Under the pieces are notes generated by a model. It was not told the DNA's origin. It did no database searches and worked only from the letters and a program-made list of their open reading frames with translations. The translations under genes were made by a program, and so were the position numbers. DNA of 64,000 nt from Myxococcales bacterium (GTDB lineage: Bacteria; Myxococcota_A; Polyangia; Polyangiales; Polyangiaceae), in the NCBI GenBank assembly GCA_016720545.1, contig JADKKK010000018.1, positions 1 to 64,000 on the forward strand, read 5' to 3'. Shown piece after piece: positions 8,111 to 16,943 of the stretch. Every line of letters begins with the position of its first letter. Within the stretch, counting starts at the first letter, position 1.

Positions 8111-9277
8111 ATGCCTACCCACTCGGACGACGCCGTGAAATGGCTCGCGGAGCGCGAGGGCGCGATGCTCGATCGGCTCGCCGAGCTCGTCTCGCAGAAC
8201 TCGTACACCGACAACGTCGAGGGCGGCCTCGCCGTGGGGCGTCTGCTCGAAGACACCTTCTCCGTCGAGGGGCTCGGGCTCTCGCGCGTCCCGTCGGCGC
8301 GCTTCGCCGACCACCTCGTGCTCTCGAGCCGGGGTGCTCCGGGCGTGGCCCCGCTCGCCCTCGTGGGGCACCTCGACACGGTGTTCCCGCCGGGCACGTT
8401 CGAGGGCTACCGCGACGACGGCGATCTCGCGCGTGGTCCGGGGGTGCTCGACATGAAGGGCGGGCTCGTGGTCGTCGCCTACGCGCTCCGCGCGCTCGCG
8501 GCCACGGCCGGGCTCGACGCGTTGCCTCCGCTGCGCGTCGTCATCGTGGCCGACGAAGAGGTGGGCTCACCCGAGGGGCAGGGGGTCATCCGCGAGGCCA
8601 TCGCGGGCGCCTCGGGCTGCCTCGTGTTCGAGGCGGGGCGCAAGGGCGACCTCGTCATCACGCGGCGCAAGGGCACGGGCGGCATGACCGCGGTGGCGCG
8701 CGGCCGCGCGGCGCACGCGGGCGTTTCTCATCGAGAGGGCGCGAACGCGATTTGGGCGCTCGCGCGCTTCGTCGACGCCGCGCAGGGCCTCACCGACTAC
8801 GCCCGCGGGCTCACGGTGAACGTGGGCAAGCTCACCGGCGGTCAAGGCAAGAACACGGTGCCCGACGAGGCCACGGCGCTCCTCGACCTCCGCTTCGAGA
8901 GCGCGGCCGACGGCGCCTGGCTCGAGCAGCGCCTCCGCGACGCCGCGCGTGTGGCCGCCGAGGGCGTGCCCGGCACCTCCGTGCAGCTCACCGGCGGGGT
9001 CTCCCGCCTGCCGCTCGAGCGCACGCCCGAGAGCGCCGTGCTCATGGATCGGTACCTCGAGGCGGCCCGCGCGGTGGGGCTCGGCGCGGGGGAGGCGCCG
9101 CTCATCGGTGGCGGCTCGGACGCGAGCACGGCCTTCGCGATGGGCATCGCCTCGATCGACGGGCTCGGCCCGCGGGGCGTCGGCTTTCACACGAAGGACG
9201 AGCAGATCGAGCGTGCGACGCTGGTCCGCAAGGCGCAAGCGCTCGCGAGGTTCCTGCTCGCGACGGTCCGCGCGTGA
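8111..9277 (+). CDS. M20-family zinc metallopeptidase (glutamate carboxypeptidase-like)
   Basis: 388 residues. The zinc and catalytic motifs of M20A peptidases are present: ALVGHLDTVF (His and Asp), GVLDMKGG (bridging Asp), IVADEEVGS (catalytic Glu and metal Glu), and GVGFHTKDE near the C-terminus (metal His). An inserted dimerisation domain (AVARGRAAHAGVSH) lies in the middle. It probably cleaves a C-terminal amino acid, or acts as an aminoacylase, in the cytoplasm; no signal peptide is seen. The start is uncertain: an ATG at 8051 adds 20 residues but lies inside an inverted repeat, and neither start has a clear ribosome binding site. Confidence 0.85.
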   Translation: MPTHSDDAVKWLAEREGAMLDRLAELVSQNSYTDNVEGGLAVGRLLEDTFSVEGLGLSRVPSARFADHLVLSSRGAPGVAPLALVGHLDTVFPPGTFEGYRDDGDLARGPGVLDMKGGLVVVAYALRALAATAGLDALPPLRVVIVADEEVGSPEGQGVIREAIAGASGCLVFEAGRKGDLVITRRKGTGGMTAVARGRAAHAGVSHREGANAIWALARFVDAAQGLTDYARGLTVNVGKLTGGQGKNTVPDEATALLDLRFESAADGAWLEQRLRDAARVAAEGVPGTSVQLTGGVSRLPLERTPESAVLMDRYLEAARAVGLGAGEAPLIGGGSDASTAFAMGIASIDGLGPRGVGFHTKDEQIERATLVRKAQALARFLLATVRA

Positions 9278-9360
9278 GCGCACCGCCGCCCGCCGCGGAC
9301 CAGGCGTCGCCTCGCCGCGAGCACCCATGGCGCCGCGCGTGGCGCGTGTCCCATCGCGCG

Positions 9361-11997
9361 ATGTCTAGCCGCTGGTCTCCCTTGTGGGTCGCGACGATGG
9401 GGCTCGCGGCGATCGCGTCGCTCGCGGGGTGCCCGCGCGAGGGCGAGGTCACGCCGCCCATCGCGGTGTCGCCCGGCGTCGCGGGGCGCATGGGTCTGCT
9501 CGCGCGGCGCGCGGGAGTGTCCGGCGAGCGGGCCGGCGGCGACGCGGGGCCGGAGTCCCGCGCGAGGGCCCACGTGATGGCGCGCGGCGAGGAGCTGCGG
9601 GGCACCAACGCGGTCGGGCGCCCCGGCGACATCGTGCTGGAGAACGACGAGGTCGTGTTCGTCATCGATCGCCTCGGCACGGGCGCGGGCTTCGCCGAGT
9701 CGGGCGGAAACATCGTCGACGCGGCCGACGCGAAGGTGCGAAAAGACGAGCTAGGACAACTGTTTAGCTACTTCGGTCGGTTCCCGCGCCAGGGCGTCTA
9801 CGACCGGCTCACGTTCCGCGAGGAGTCCGACGGCGGCGCGCTCGTGGAGGCTCGCGGCCACGAGCTCACCGAGCCGAAGCTCGCGGTGGTGACCACCTAC
9901 CACCTCGCGGGGAGCGATCGCGCGCTGCTCCTGCGCACCGACGTGACCAACACCGGCAACACGCCCGTCACGCTCCCCGGGGTCGGCGACGCCATCCAGT
10001 GGGGCTTCGCCGAGAAGCTCGCGCCCGGCAAGGAGCGAGGCTTCCGGGGCAAGTCGAGCGGCTCGTTCATCGGCGGCGTGGGCCGCGAGACCAGCTACGC
10101 CATCACCTCCACCGAGGGCCGCATCGACGCGGTGAGCGGCGAGTCGTGGAGCGACACGGTGCAGGAGGCGAACGTCACGCTCCCGCCCGGCGTCACCAAG
10201 ACCTACGACCGCGTCTTCCTGGTCGGTGCGCGCGGAGACACGGCGAGCCTGGTGGCCGAGCTCGCGAAGAGCGGCGGCGCGCAGGTCGGCGCGCTGCGCG
10301 TGGCGCTGCACGCGGCCTCGTGCGCGGGGCCTCCGGTGGCGGCGCCGCTCGGCGCGAGGGTCTCGGTGCGCGCGCCCGACGGCCACGAGGTGGCCACGCT
10401 CGCGGCCACCGGCGCGGCCGTGCTCGAGGGGGAGCTTCCGCCGGGCAAGTACCTGGTCACGTACGCTGGGGGCGCAGGGCGACGCGGGGTCGGCCCCGAG
10501 GTCGGAGTGACCGTGGTCGCGGGCCGCGTGGCCGAGGCCGAGATCGCGGTCAGCGAGCCCGGCGCGCTGTCGTTCACGTGCGAGGACGCGACCACGGGCG
10601 CGAGCCTGCCGTGCAAGGCCACGCTCACGGGAGAGGACCGCACGCCCACGCCCGACCTCGGCGTGCGCCACCAGGCCGGGCCCGCCAGGAACCGCGTGAC
10701 GACCGAGACCGGCCGAGCGGAGGTCGCGCTCGCCCCGGGCACCTACACCCTGACGCTCTCGCGCGGGCCCGAGTACACCGCCCCCACGGCGCGCGTCGTC
10801 GTGAGCCCCGGCGCCACCGCGACCGTCAACGGCAAGCTCGCGCGCGTGGTCGACACCGCCGGGTACCTCGCGTGCGATCTGCACCAGCACTCGATGCTCG
10901 GGGCCGACGCGCCGGTCGCGCAGCGCGACCGCGTGATCTCGAACGCCGTCGAGGGCGTCGAGCTCGCGATGACGACCGAGCACAACCTCGTGGCCGATCT
11001 CTCGGGGGTCGTGCGGGACCTCGCGCTCTCGGCCTACTTGGTCCACGTGCCTGGCGACGAGGTGACCACCGACGCGCAGGTGACCCCCTTCGGACACCTC
11101 AACGTGTTCCCGCTCGCGGTCGACGCGACGAAGCCGCGCGGCGGGGCGTTCGCGGTGCGCGGCAAGTCGGCCACGGAGGTGATCCAAGAGGCCCGCGCGC
11201 GCGGCCCGGTCGTCGTCCAGGTGAACCACCCGCGCTCCGGCAACAACGGGTATTTCGATCGACTCAAGTTCGATCCTGCGAAGGGTCGCGGCGAGGCGCC
11301 CGGATACGCGGAGGAGTTCGACGCCGTCGAGGTGTGGAATGGGCGCGATCTCGGGCAACGGGCGCGCTGCATCGACGACTACTTCGCGCTCCTGCGCACG
11401 TCTCATCCGGTCACGCCCACGGCCAACACCGACACCCACGGAATCGTCGGGCAAGAGCCCGGCTACCCGCGCACGCTCGTCCGCGCGCGCGACGGCGACC
11501 TCGCGGGGTGGGACGCGGGCCGCACCTCCGAGATCGTGACGCAGCTCCGCGCAGGCCGCGACGTGGTGCTGACGAACGGGCCGTTCCTGCGTGTGACCGT
11601 CGAGGGCAAGTCGCCGGGGGAGGTCGCGCGCGTCCCCGCGAGCCGGGTCGTCGCCGTGAAGGTGCACGTCGAGGCGCCGACATGGGTCGATGTGCGTACG
11701 GTCTCCCTCCGCAGCGCGCGGGTCGAGGCCGGGCCCTCGGTCGACCTCCGCCAGGCGAAGGACGCGGCGGGCAACCTCGCCTTCCGCTGCGACGCCGCGG
11801 GGCGCTGCCGCGGTGACGTCACGCTGCGGCTCCGCGTCGAGGCCGACGACGCGGTCGCGGTCTTCGCCACCGGAGAGCGCGAGCTGCGCGAGGTGATGGA
11901 CGGCGAGGGCCCGGAGCTGCGCCCGTTCGCCATGACGAGCGCGGTGTTCCTCGACGCCGACGGCGACGATCGCGCGCTCGGCGTGCGGGCGCGCTGA
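9361..11997 (+). CDS. PHP-domain metallohydrolase lipoprotein (CehA/McbA-like)
   Basis: 878 residues. A lipoprotein signal with lipobox SLAGC lies at about residues 19-23 after the ATG at 9361. The middle (about 60-480) is beta-rich with Ig/carboxypeptidase-regulatory-like repeats (for example ELPPGKYLVTY and ALAPGTYTLTL). The C-terminal half is a PHP phosphoesterase/hydrolase domain with CDLHQHS, TTEHN, VQVNHPRSG and TANTDTHG metal-binding motifs. It is presumably attached to the outer membrane facing the periplasm or surface. The substrate is unknown; related CehA enzymes hydrolyse carbamates or phosphoesters. It lies 83 nt after the peptidase gene and may be co-transcribed. Confidence 0.8.
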   Translation: MSSRWSPLWVATMGLAAIASLAGCPREGEVTPPIAVSPGVAGRMGLLARRAGVSGERAGGDAGPESRARAHVMARGEELRGTNAVGRPGDIVLENDEVVFVIDRLGTGAGFAESGGNIVDAADAKVRKDELGQLFSYFGRFPRQGVYDRLTFREESDGGALVEARGHELTEPKLAVVTTYHLAGSDRALLLRTDVTNTGNTPVTLPGVGDAIQWGFAEKLAPGKERGFRGKSSGSFIGGVGRETSYAITSTEGRIDAVSGESWSDTVQEANVTLPPGVTKTYDRVFLVGARGDTASLVAELAKSGGAQVGALRVALHAASCAGPPVAAPLGARVSVRAPDGHEVATLAATGAAVLEGELPPGKYLVTYAGGAGRRGVGPEVGVTVVAGRVAEAEIAVSEPGALSFTCEDATTGASLPCKATLTGEDRTPTPDLGVRHQAGPARNRVTTETGRAEVALAPGTYTLTLSRGPEYTAPTARVVVSPGATATVNGKLARVVDTAGYLACDLHQHSMLGADAPVAQRDRVISNAVEGVELAMTTEHNLVADLSGVVRDLALSAYLVHVPGDEVTTDAQVTPFGHLNVFPLAVDATKPRGGAFAVRGKSATEVIQEARARGPVVVQVNHPRSGNNGYFDRLKFDPAKGRGEAPGYAEEFDAVEVWNGRDLGQRARCIDDYFALLRTSHPVTPTANTDTHGIVGQEPGYPRTLVRARDGDLAGWDAGRTSEIVTQLRAGRDVVLTNGPFLRVTVEGKSPGEVARVPASRVVAVKVHVEAPTWVDVRTVSLRSARVEAGPSVDLRQAKDAAGNLAFRCDAAGRCRGDVTLRLRVEADDAVAVFATGERELREVMDGEGPELRPFAMTSAVFLDADGDDRALGVRAR

Positions 11998-12044
11998 CCC
12001 GATTCCGCTCGCCAGGCAGGGGATTCTCGGCCCATCCTGTCGGG

Positions 12045-12602
12045 ATGAAGCGACCCCTGCTCTTGTCGTACGCCGCGTGTGGGACCTGCAAGAAGGCGCG
12101 CAAGTGGCTCTCCGAGCGCGGCATCGAGGTCGACGTGCGCGCCATCGTGGACGATCCCCCGCGCCCCAGCGAGCTCGACGCGTGGCTGCCCGCGAGCGGC
12201 CTGCCCGCGAGCAAGTGGCTCAACACGAGCGGCGCCTCGTACCGCGAGCTCGGCGGGAAGGCCACGTTCGACGGCGCGAGCGACGAGCGCATCGCCGCGA
12301 TGCTCGCGGGCGACGGCAAGCTCGTGAAGCGGCCTGTGCTCGTCGACGAGGTCGCCGGGCTCGTCGTGCTCGTGGGCTTCTCCGAGGCGGCCTACTCGGC
12401 CCATTTCGAGCCCCCCGCCACGCTGAGGTCGGGGAAGGCGCCCTCCGCCGCCTCGCCCAAGCCGGTCGCCCCCAGCGGCGCGGCCGCGACCGCGAAGAAG
12501 CCTGCGAAGAACCCCGCGAAGAAGGCGGCCAGCGCGACCCCCGAGAGCCCAGCGACCCCCGCGAAGAAGCCCGCGAAGAAGCCCGCGAAGAGGGTGCCCT
12601 GA
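12045..12602 (+). CDS. Spx/ArsC-family thioredoxin-fold protein with histone-H1-like tail
   Basis: 185 residues. Residues 1-115 are an ArsC/Spx/MgsR thioredoxin-like domain: SYAACGTCKKARKWL gives a CxxC redox pair, followed by LNTSG, YRELG and LVKRPVLVD as in the family. Residues about 125-185 are a low-complexity Lys/Ala/Pro tail with repeated AKKPAKKPAK units resembling histone H1 or bacterial DNA-binding tails. It could be a thiol-dependent arsenate reductase-like enzyme or an Spx-like regulator; the basic tail favours nucleic-acid contact, which is inference. Confidence 0.8.
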   Translation: MKRPLLLSYAACGTCKKARKWLSERGIEVDVRAIVDDPPRPSELDAWLPASGLPASKWLNTSGASYRELGGKATFDGASDERIAAMLAGDGKLVKRPVLVDEVAGLVVLVGFSEAAYSAHFEPPATLRSGKAPSAASPKPVAPSGAAATAKKPAKNPAKKAASATPESPATPAKKPAKKPAKRVP

Positions 12603-12609
12603 TTTTCCC

Positions 12610-12639
12610 TTGCGGAGTGCGGGCTCCGAGGTCTATGGT
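12610..12639 (+). promoter_or_regulatory. Possible sigma-70-like promoter of tRNA-Pro
   Basis: TTGCGG (12610-12615) and TATGGT (12634-12639) are spaced 18 nt, ending 32 nt before the tRNA. The -10 match is moderate. Confidence 0.35.
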
Positions 12640-12671
12640 CCGCCCGCTTTCGCAGAAACGCGACGGCGGAT

Positions 12672-12747
<76 letters not shown>

Positions 12748-12750
12748 AGA

Positions 12751-12782
12751 GGTTCGGAAGGCGAAAGCCTCCGAGCCTTTTT
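12751..12782 (+). terminator. Rho-independent terminator of tRNA-Pro
   Basis: GGTTCGGAAGGC, GAAA loop, GCCTCCGAGCC (one bulged A) followed by TTTTT. It starts 4 nt after the tRNA. Confidence 0.85.
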
Positions 12783-12909
12783 CGGTTTACAGGGGTCGCG
12801 GTTTGCGGGGTCGGCCGACGGGCCGCGGCCGCCAGACGTGGGGGCCCCGAGCGCCCTGCCCAGGCGCCTCAGCGCCTGAGGCTCCGGTCGATCGGGCTCG
12901 TCGGTGGCC

Positions 12910-13365
12910 CTACGCTCCGGGCGTGCGAAGGCGCTTCACCGCCTGCGTGACGTCCTTGCCGTTCGCGTCGACGCCCGCGGCCTTGAGCGCCTTCATGGCG
13001 AGCCCCGTGGCGGCCCCGTCGTTGGGCGCGGCCACGAGCGCCTCACGCTCCGCGGCGAGCTTCGCGACCAGGTCGTCGACCGACAGGGTGGCCGGCATCA
13101 GCGAGCGGAGCACGGTGAGCTCGGCCTCGAGCGTCGCCCGGGTCGCCGCGTCGGAGGTCTGCGCGAGGGTCTCGGTGATCGACTTGGCGAGCTTGCGCAC
13201 GACGGCGAGCGCGGCGGCGTCGCTCGCGGCGGGGTCGATCGGCCCGGACTCCCGGGACTCGGCGGTCTGGATGTCGCCCAGCGCCACGCGCAGGACCTCC
13301 TTCTCGACGACGTCACCGCTCTTCATGGCCTGCTTGATGCGACGGGCGATCTCTTCTCGGAGCAT
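12910..13365 (-). CDS. GatB/YqeY domain protein
   Basis: 151 residues from the ATG at 13365 (MLREEIARRI). This is the usual length and pattern of YqeY proteins: an amphipathic N-terminal helix with MKSGDVVEKEVLRVALGDIQ, a central LMPATLS turn, and a C-terminal helical bundle (GLAMKALKAAGVDANGKDV) resembling the tRNA-binding tail of amidotransferase subunit GatB. Likely a cytosolic tRNA-associated protein; its exact role is unknown. An upstream extension to 13443 is open but unlike the family. Confidence 0.85.
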   Translation of the reverse strand: MLREEIARRIKQAMKSGDVVEKEVLRVALGDIQTAESRESGPIDPAASDAAALAVVRKLAKSITETLAQTSDAATRATLEAELTVLRSLMPATLSVDDLVAKLAAEREALVAAPNDGAATGLAMKALKAAGVDANGKDVTQAVKRLRTPGA

Positions 13366-13487
13366 GCGCGCATCATGCGGCCGAACGCCGCCCGCGTCGA
13401 CGCGCGAGGAGGCCTCGCGCAAAAGTGAGCGCGCGCTCGCCACTTCGGGGTAGGGTCTCCGCCGAACCGCGTATCGAGGAGCTGCCC

Positions 13488-14354
13488 GTGAGCGTCACAC
13501 CGAACGATCTTCGTAAGATTCCGCTCTTCTCCGACATCTCGGACGCGCACCTCATCGAGCTGCTCGCGAGCCTCACCCGCAAGACCTACGCGAAGGGCCA
13601 CGTGCTCTTCAAAGAGGGCGATCTGCCGGACAGGTTCCTCCTGCTCGTCCGCGGCTCGGTGAGCCTCACCGAGAGCCAGGCGCCCCGCTTCGTGCTGCAC
13701 CCCATCGCGCCCATCGGCGAGCTCGGATCGCTCACGGGCATCCCTCGGAGCAGCACCGCCGTCGCGCAGACCGAGATCGAGGTCTTGGCCGTCGGCGTCG
13801 CCGACCTCCGCGCGTTCTTCGAGCGGCGCGCCGAGATCGCCTTCCCGTTCTACAAGAACCTCCTCGCCGTCGTGACCGAGAAGGTCGTGCGCGATCGCCG
13901 CCGCCTCGAGGAGATCCGGGGCAACGTCATCCGCACGCAGAAGGCGATGAAGAAGCTCCGCGAGGTCGTGCTGCACGCGCCCGAGACGGCCATCTCGAAG
14001 CCGGTGTGCGACATGCTCGACGAGCACATCGAGCAGAACCGCAGGGCCCACTACCGCGTCGCCCCGGTCGAGGGGCTCCCCGCGCGCCTTCGCCTGAAGG
14101 ACCGCACGGAGCTCGCGATCGTCGACCTCTCGGACGCTTACCTGAAGGTCGACGCCCCGAAGACCCAGGTCGCCCCCGACGGCGATCTCGTGGCCGTGCT
14201 GGTGCTGCCTTCCACCGAGATTTTGGTGTCTGGCAAGGTTCACCGCGCCGGCAAGGACGGCGTCGTCGTGAAGCTCGACGTGCTGGCAGACGAGTACCAC
14301 GCCGCGCTCGAAGACTACGTGACGCGCCTGCAGATGCTCGACTTCGTGGTCTGA
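13488..14354 (+). CDS. Cyclic-nucleotide-binding/PilZ two-domain protein
   Basis: 288 residues. Residues about 5-115 are a cNMP-binding (CAP_ED) domain (IPLFSDISD, VLFKEGDLPDRFLLLVRGSV, IGELGSLTG). Residues about 180-280 are PilZ-like: NRRAHYR at the N-terminal loop, then IVDLSDAYLKV. The canonical DxSxxG glycine is Tyr/Leu here, so c-di-GMP binding is doubtful. No DNA-binding domain is present. The GTG at 13488 is chosen because GAGGAG lies about 8 nt before it; the frame stays open up to 13425. Likely a signalling adaptor for motility or surface behaviour. Confidence 0.8.
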   Translation: MSVTPNDLRKIPLFSDISDAHLIELLASLTRKTYAKGHVLFKEGDLPDRFLLLVRGSVSLTESQAPRFVLHPIAPIGELGSLTGIPRSSTAVAQTEIEVLAVGVADLRAFFERRAEIAFPFYKNLLAVVTEKVVRDRRRLEEIRGNVIRTQKAMKKLREVVLHAPETAISKPVCDMLDEHIEQNRRAHYRVAPVEGLPARLRLKDRTELAIVDLSDAYLKVDAPKTQVAPDGDLVAVLVLPSTEILVSGKVHRAGKDGVVVKLDVLADEYHAALEDYVTRLQMLDFVV

Positions 14355-14478
14355 AGTGCGGCGCCGCGGCCTCGCTGCGCTCCAGTCCCGACAGTAAGAT
14401 CTGCTCTATTTTTGGTGGCGCGGAGGGGCTCGGTGGAGTGGGCGCGCGCCTGCGCCCACCCCCCCTGAGCACTCGCGC

Positions 14479-15930
14479 TCACGCCGCCTCTAGCCGCAGC
14501 CTCCAGCCGCCGCGCCGCCAGCGCCACCAGAAGAGCCCCGCCGAGACCGCGGTCTCGGCGACGAACCCGAGCCACCCCCCCAGCGCCCCGAGCTCGAGCC
14601 GCTTGCCGAGCACGTACGCGGCGGTGGGGATGAACGCCCACGTCGCGAAGAGCCCGATCGCCGCCACGCCCGCGACGTCCTTCGCGCCGCGCAGCGCCCC
14701 GCGCAGCACGATGTTCGCCGCGTCGAGGAGCTGGAAGACCGAGGCGACCCAGAGCAGGCGAGTGGCGACGACGACCACACGCTCGTCCGGCGAGAAGAAC
14801 CGCGCGAGCGAGCCGCCGAAGACCGCGAAGCCGATCCCGCAGAGCGACATGAACGCCATCGCCACGCCCAGGCCGGCGCGGGTCGCGGCGTCGGCGCGGT
14901 CCACGCGTCGCTCGCCGAGGGCCCTGCCGACGAGGACGCTCGTCGCCTCGGAGACGGCGATCCCGGGGAGGAACGAGACGCGGATCGTCGAGAGCGCGAT
15001 TTGGTGGGCGGCGATCTCGTGGGCGCCGAGCGAGCCGAGCACCGCCGTGAAGGTGGTGAACGCGAGCAGCTCGCCGGCGAACTGGAGGCCGGTCGGAGCG
15101 CCGAGCGAGGCGACCTCACGCAGCGCGACGCCGAACGCGAGCGGCGCGATCGCGCGCGACTTCGCGGCGCTGCGGCGGGCGCGGGCCTCGTCGCGCACGA
15201 GCAGCGCGCCGAGCAGCGCGAGCTCCGAGGTCTTCGTGATCGCGGTCGCGTAGCCAGCGCCCGCGACGCCGAGCGCGGGCAGCCCGAGCTTGCCGTACAC
15301 GAGCGACACCGCGAGGGTCGCGTTCAGCGCGTTGGCCGCGATCCCCACGATCATCGTGAGGCGCACGTGCCCCATCCCCTGGCGATGTTGGATCAGCGCC
15401 GCGCTCGCGCACGTGGCGGGCGCGCCAAAGGCGAGCGCGCGGAGGAAGTCGGTGGCGTAGGGGAGCAGCGCGTCGTTCGCCCCGACGAGGTGCAGCAGCG
15501 GGCCCGGGTGGCGCATGACCGCGGCCACGCCGAACCCGTACACGAGCCCCATCAGCACGCCGGCCCGCGCGTACGCGAACCCCTTGTTGGGCGCGCCCTC
15601 TCCGATGGCGTGGCTCGCGCGCACCTTGACCGCGCGCATCGCGCCCCAGGCGAAGGCGTAGAGCGCGTACATGAGGGTGGTGGCGAGGCCCACTCCGCCC
15701 AACGCGGAGGCGCCTAGGCCGCCAGTGATCTTGGTGTCGACGAGGCCGAGGGCGGTCTCGCCGAGCATGGCGGCGGCGATCGGCCACGCGAGCGTCAGGA
15801 GCTCACGGACCGCATCACGCGCGCGAATGGCGCCGCGCGGCGAGGGCGAGGGAGTCGGTCGCTTGCCGTTGCCGCGTGGACGGGCGGAAGCGACCCGCCG
15901 TCTTTTCCTGTAGTATGCACGATTCTTCAC
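14479..15930 (-). CDS. MATE-family efflux transporter
   Basis: 483 residues with about twelve hydrophobic segments in two homologous halves, as in NorM/DinF transporters. It opens with TLAWPIAAAMLGETALGLVD and has VASLGAPTGLQFAGEL at the start of the second half. Inner membrane; expected to export cationic or lipophilic compounds by H+ or Na+ antiport. The basic N-terminus (about 35 residues) is longer than usual. The GTG at 15930 is well supported by GAGGAG 6 nt upstream. The stretch 15931-16154 upstream has no gene. Confidence 0.85.
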   Translation of the reverse strand: MKNRAYYRKRRRVASARPRGNGKRPTPSPSPRGAIRARDAVRELLTLAWPIAAAMLGETALGLVDTKITGGLGASALGGVGLATTLMYALYAFAWGAMRAVKVRASHAIGEGAPNKGFAYARAGVLMGLVYGFGVAAVMRHPGPLLHLVGANDALLPYATDFLRALAFGAPATCASAALIQHRQGMGHVRLTMIVGIAANALNATLAVSLVYGKLGLPALGVAGAGYATAITKTSELALLGALLVRDEARARRSAAKSRAIAPLAFGVALREVASLGAPTGLQFAGELLAFTTFTAVLGSLGAHEIAAHQIALSTIRVSFLPGIAVSEATSVLVGRALGERRVDRADAATRAGLGVAMAFMSLCGIGFAVFGGSLARFFSPDERVVVVATRLLWVASVFQLLDAANIVLRGALRGAKDVAGVAAIGLFATWAFIPTAAYVLGKRLELGALGGWLGFVAETAVSAGLFWWRWRRGGWRLRLEAA

Positions 15931-16154
15931 GACGCACTCCTCGCGAGCTCCTTGGGGCCTGGCCGAACCGGCCTCCTCCTTGAGCTCGCGGGTGCGAGGG
16001 GAACCGGTGAGTCAGCGCTGGACGCGCTTGCACGCGACCTGCGGTCGGCACGTGAAAGCGGAGCGGGACATCACCATGGGAATGTCATGACAGCGCGGAC
16101 GCGCTGCGTCAAGCGCGCGCCCCAAGAAAACGCGAGGCGACCGGTCGACCTCCG

Positions 16155-16895
16155 TCAGGCGCGAGGCGGCGAGCGAAACCGGTAGACCTGCGCGGGCTTG
16201 GACGACGTGAGTCGCTTGCCACGCGCGTGCTCGAGCACGCCGTCGTCGAGCATGCGGAGGAAGCGCTTCCGGAAGTTGCCGGGGTCGAGCGCGGTGCCCT
16301 TGACCACCTCGTGCACGGCCCGGAGCTGCTGGACGGTGAAGGTGTCGGGCACGAGCTCGAACGCGAGGTGCGAGCGGTCGATCTCTTCGCGGACGCGCGC
16401 CAGGGCGCAGGCGACGATCGCGTCGTGGTCGAAGGCGAGCTGCTCGCCCTGCGTCGCCTCCGCCAGCGACTGCCAGCGGACCTTGTGCACGTCGCCGCCG
16501 GGCCGCACGAGCGGGGCGAGCGTGGGGCGCACGAGCGCGTAATACGCGACGCTGATGACGCGCATCCGCGGATCGCGGCCGGGCGCGCCGAACGTGTGGA
16601 GCTGCGCGAGGTAGATCGCGCCCTCCGGCAGGCCGGTCTCCTCGTGCAGCTCGCGCCGCGCGGCCTCGTCGACGCCCTCTCCCTGCTGCTCGCGAGAGGG
16701 CCCGACCCTCACGAACCCGCCCGGCAGCGCCCATCGCCCCTTGAACGGGGGCTCGTTGCGCTGCACGGTGAGCAGCTTCAGATCGCAGTCGTCGACCGTG
16801 AGCACGACGAGATCGACCGCGACGGAGGGCCGCGGGAAGTCGGCGGGCTGGTAGCTCTCGAGGAACCGGGCTTCGTCCTCGTCGCGGGCGGCCAT
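16155..16895 (-). CDS. NUDIX hydrolase with winged-helix C-terminus (NrtR-like)
   Basis: 246 residues. The N-terminal NUDIX domain begins VAVDLVVLTVDD, runs through RWALPGGFVRVG and reaches DEAARRELHEETGL. The C-terminal 70 residues (TFTVQQLRAVHEVVKGT, NFRKRFLRML, VYRFR) match the winged helix of the NrtR/ADP-ribose-sensing regulator family. NrtR proteins bind ADP-ribose and control NAD synthesis genes. The NUDIX box has about 7 extra residues between its first Gly and Glu, so catalysis may be lost. It is the last gene of the minus-strand cluster with VWA, nicotinamidase-like, kinase and PP2C genes. A GTG at 16913 is an alternative start. Confidence 0.8.
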   Translation of the reverse strand: MAARDEDEARFLESYQPADFPRPSVAVDLVVLTVDDCDLKLLTVQRNEPPFKGRWALPGGFVRVGPSREQQGEGVDEAARRELHEETGLPEGAIYLAQLHTFGAPGRDPRMRVISVAYYALVRPTLAPLVRPGGDVHKVRWQSLAEATQGEQLAFDHDAIVACALARVREEIDRSHLAFELVPDTFTVQQLRAVHEVVKGTALDPGNFRKRFLRMLDDGVLEHARGKRLTSSKPAQVYRFRSPPRA

Positions 16896-16943
16896 CGGCG
16901 GAGAGCCTACCACGACCTCACAGGCCCGTGCACGACGCGGGCC

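Noticed and set aside
8140..9360. Upstream extension of the PHP lipoprotein frame
   Set aside because: It overlaps the M20 peptidase gene and is Arg-rich; the lipoprotein signal begins at 9361.
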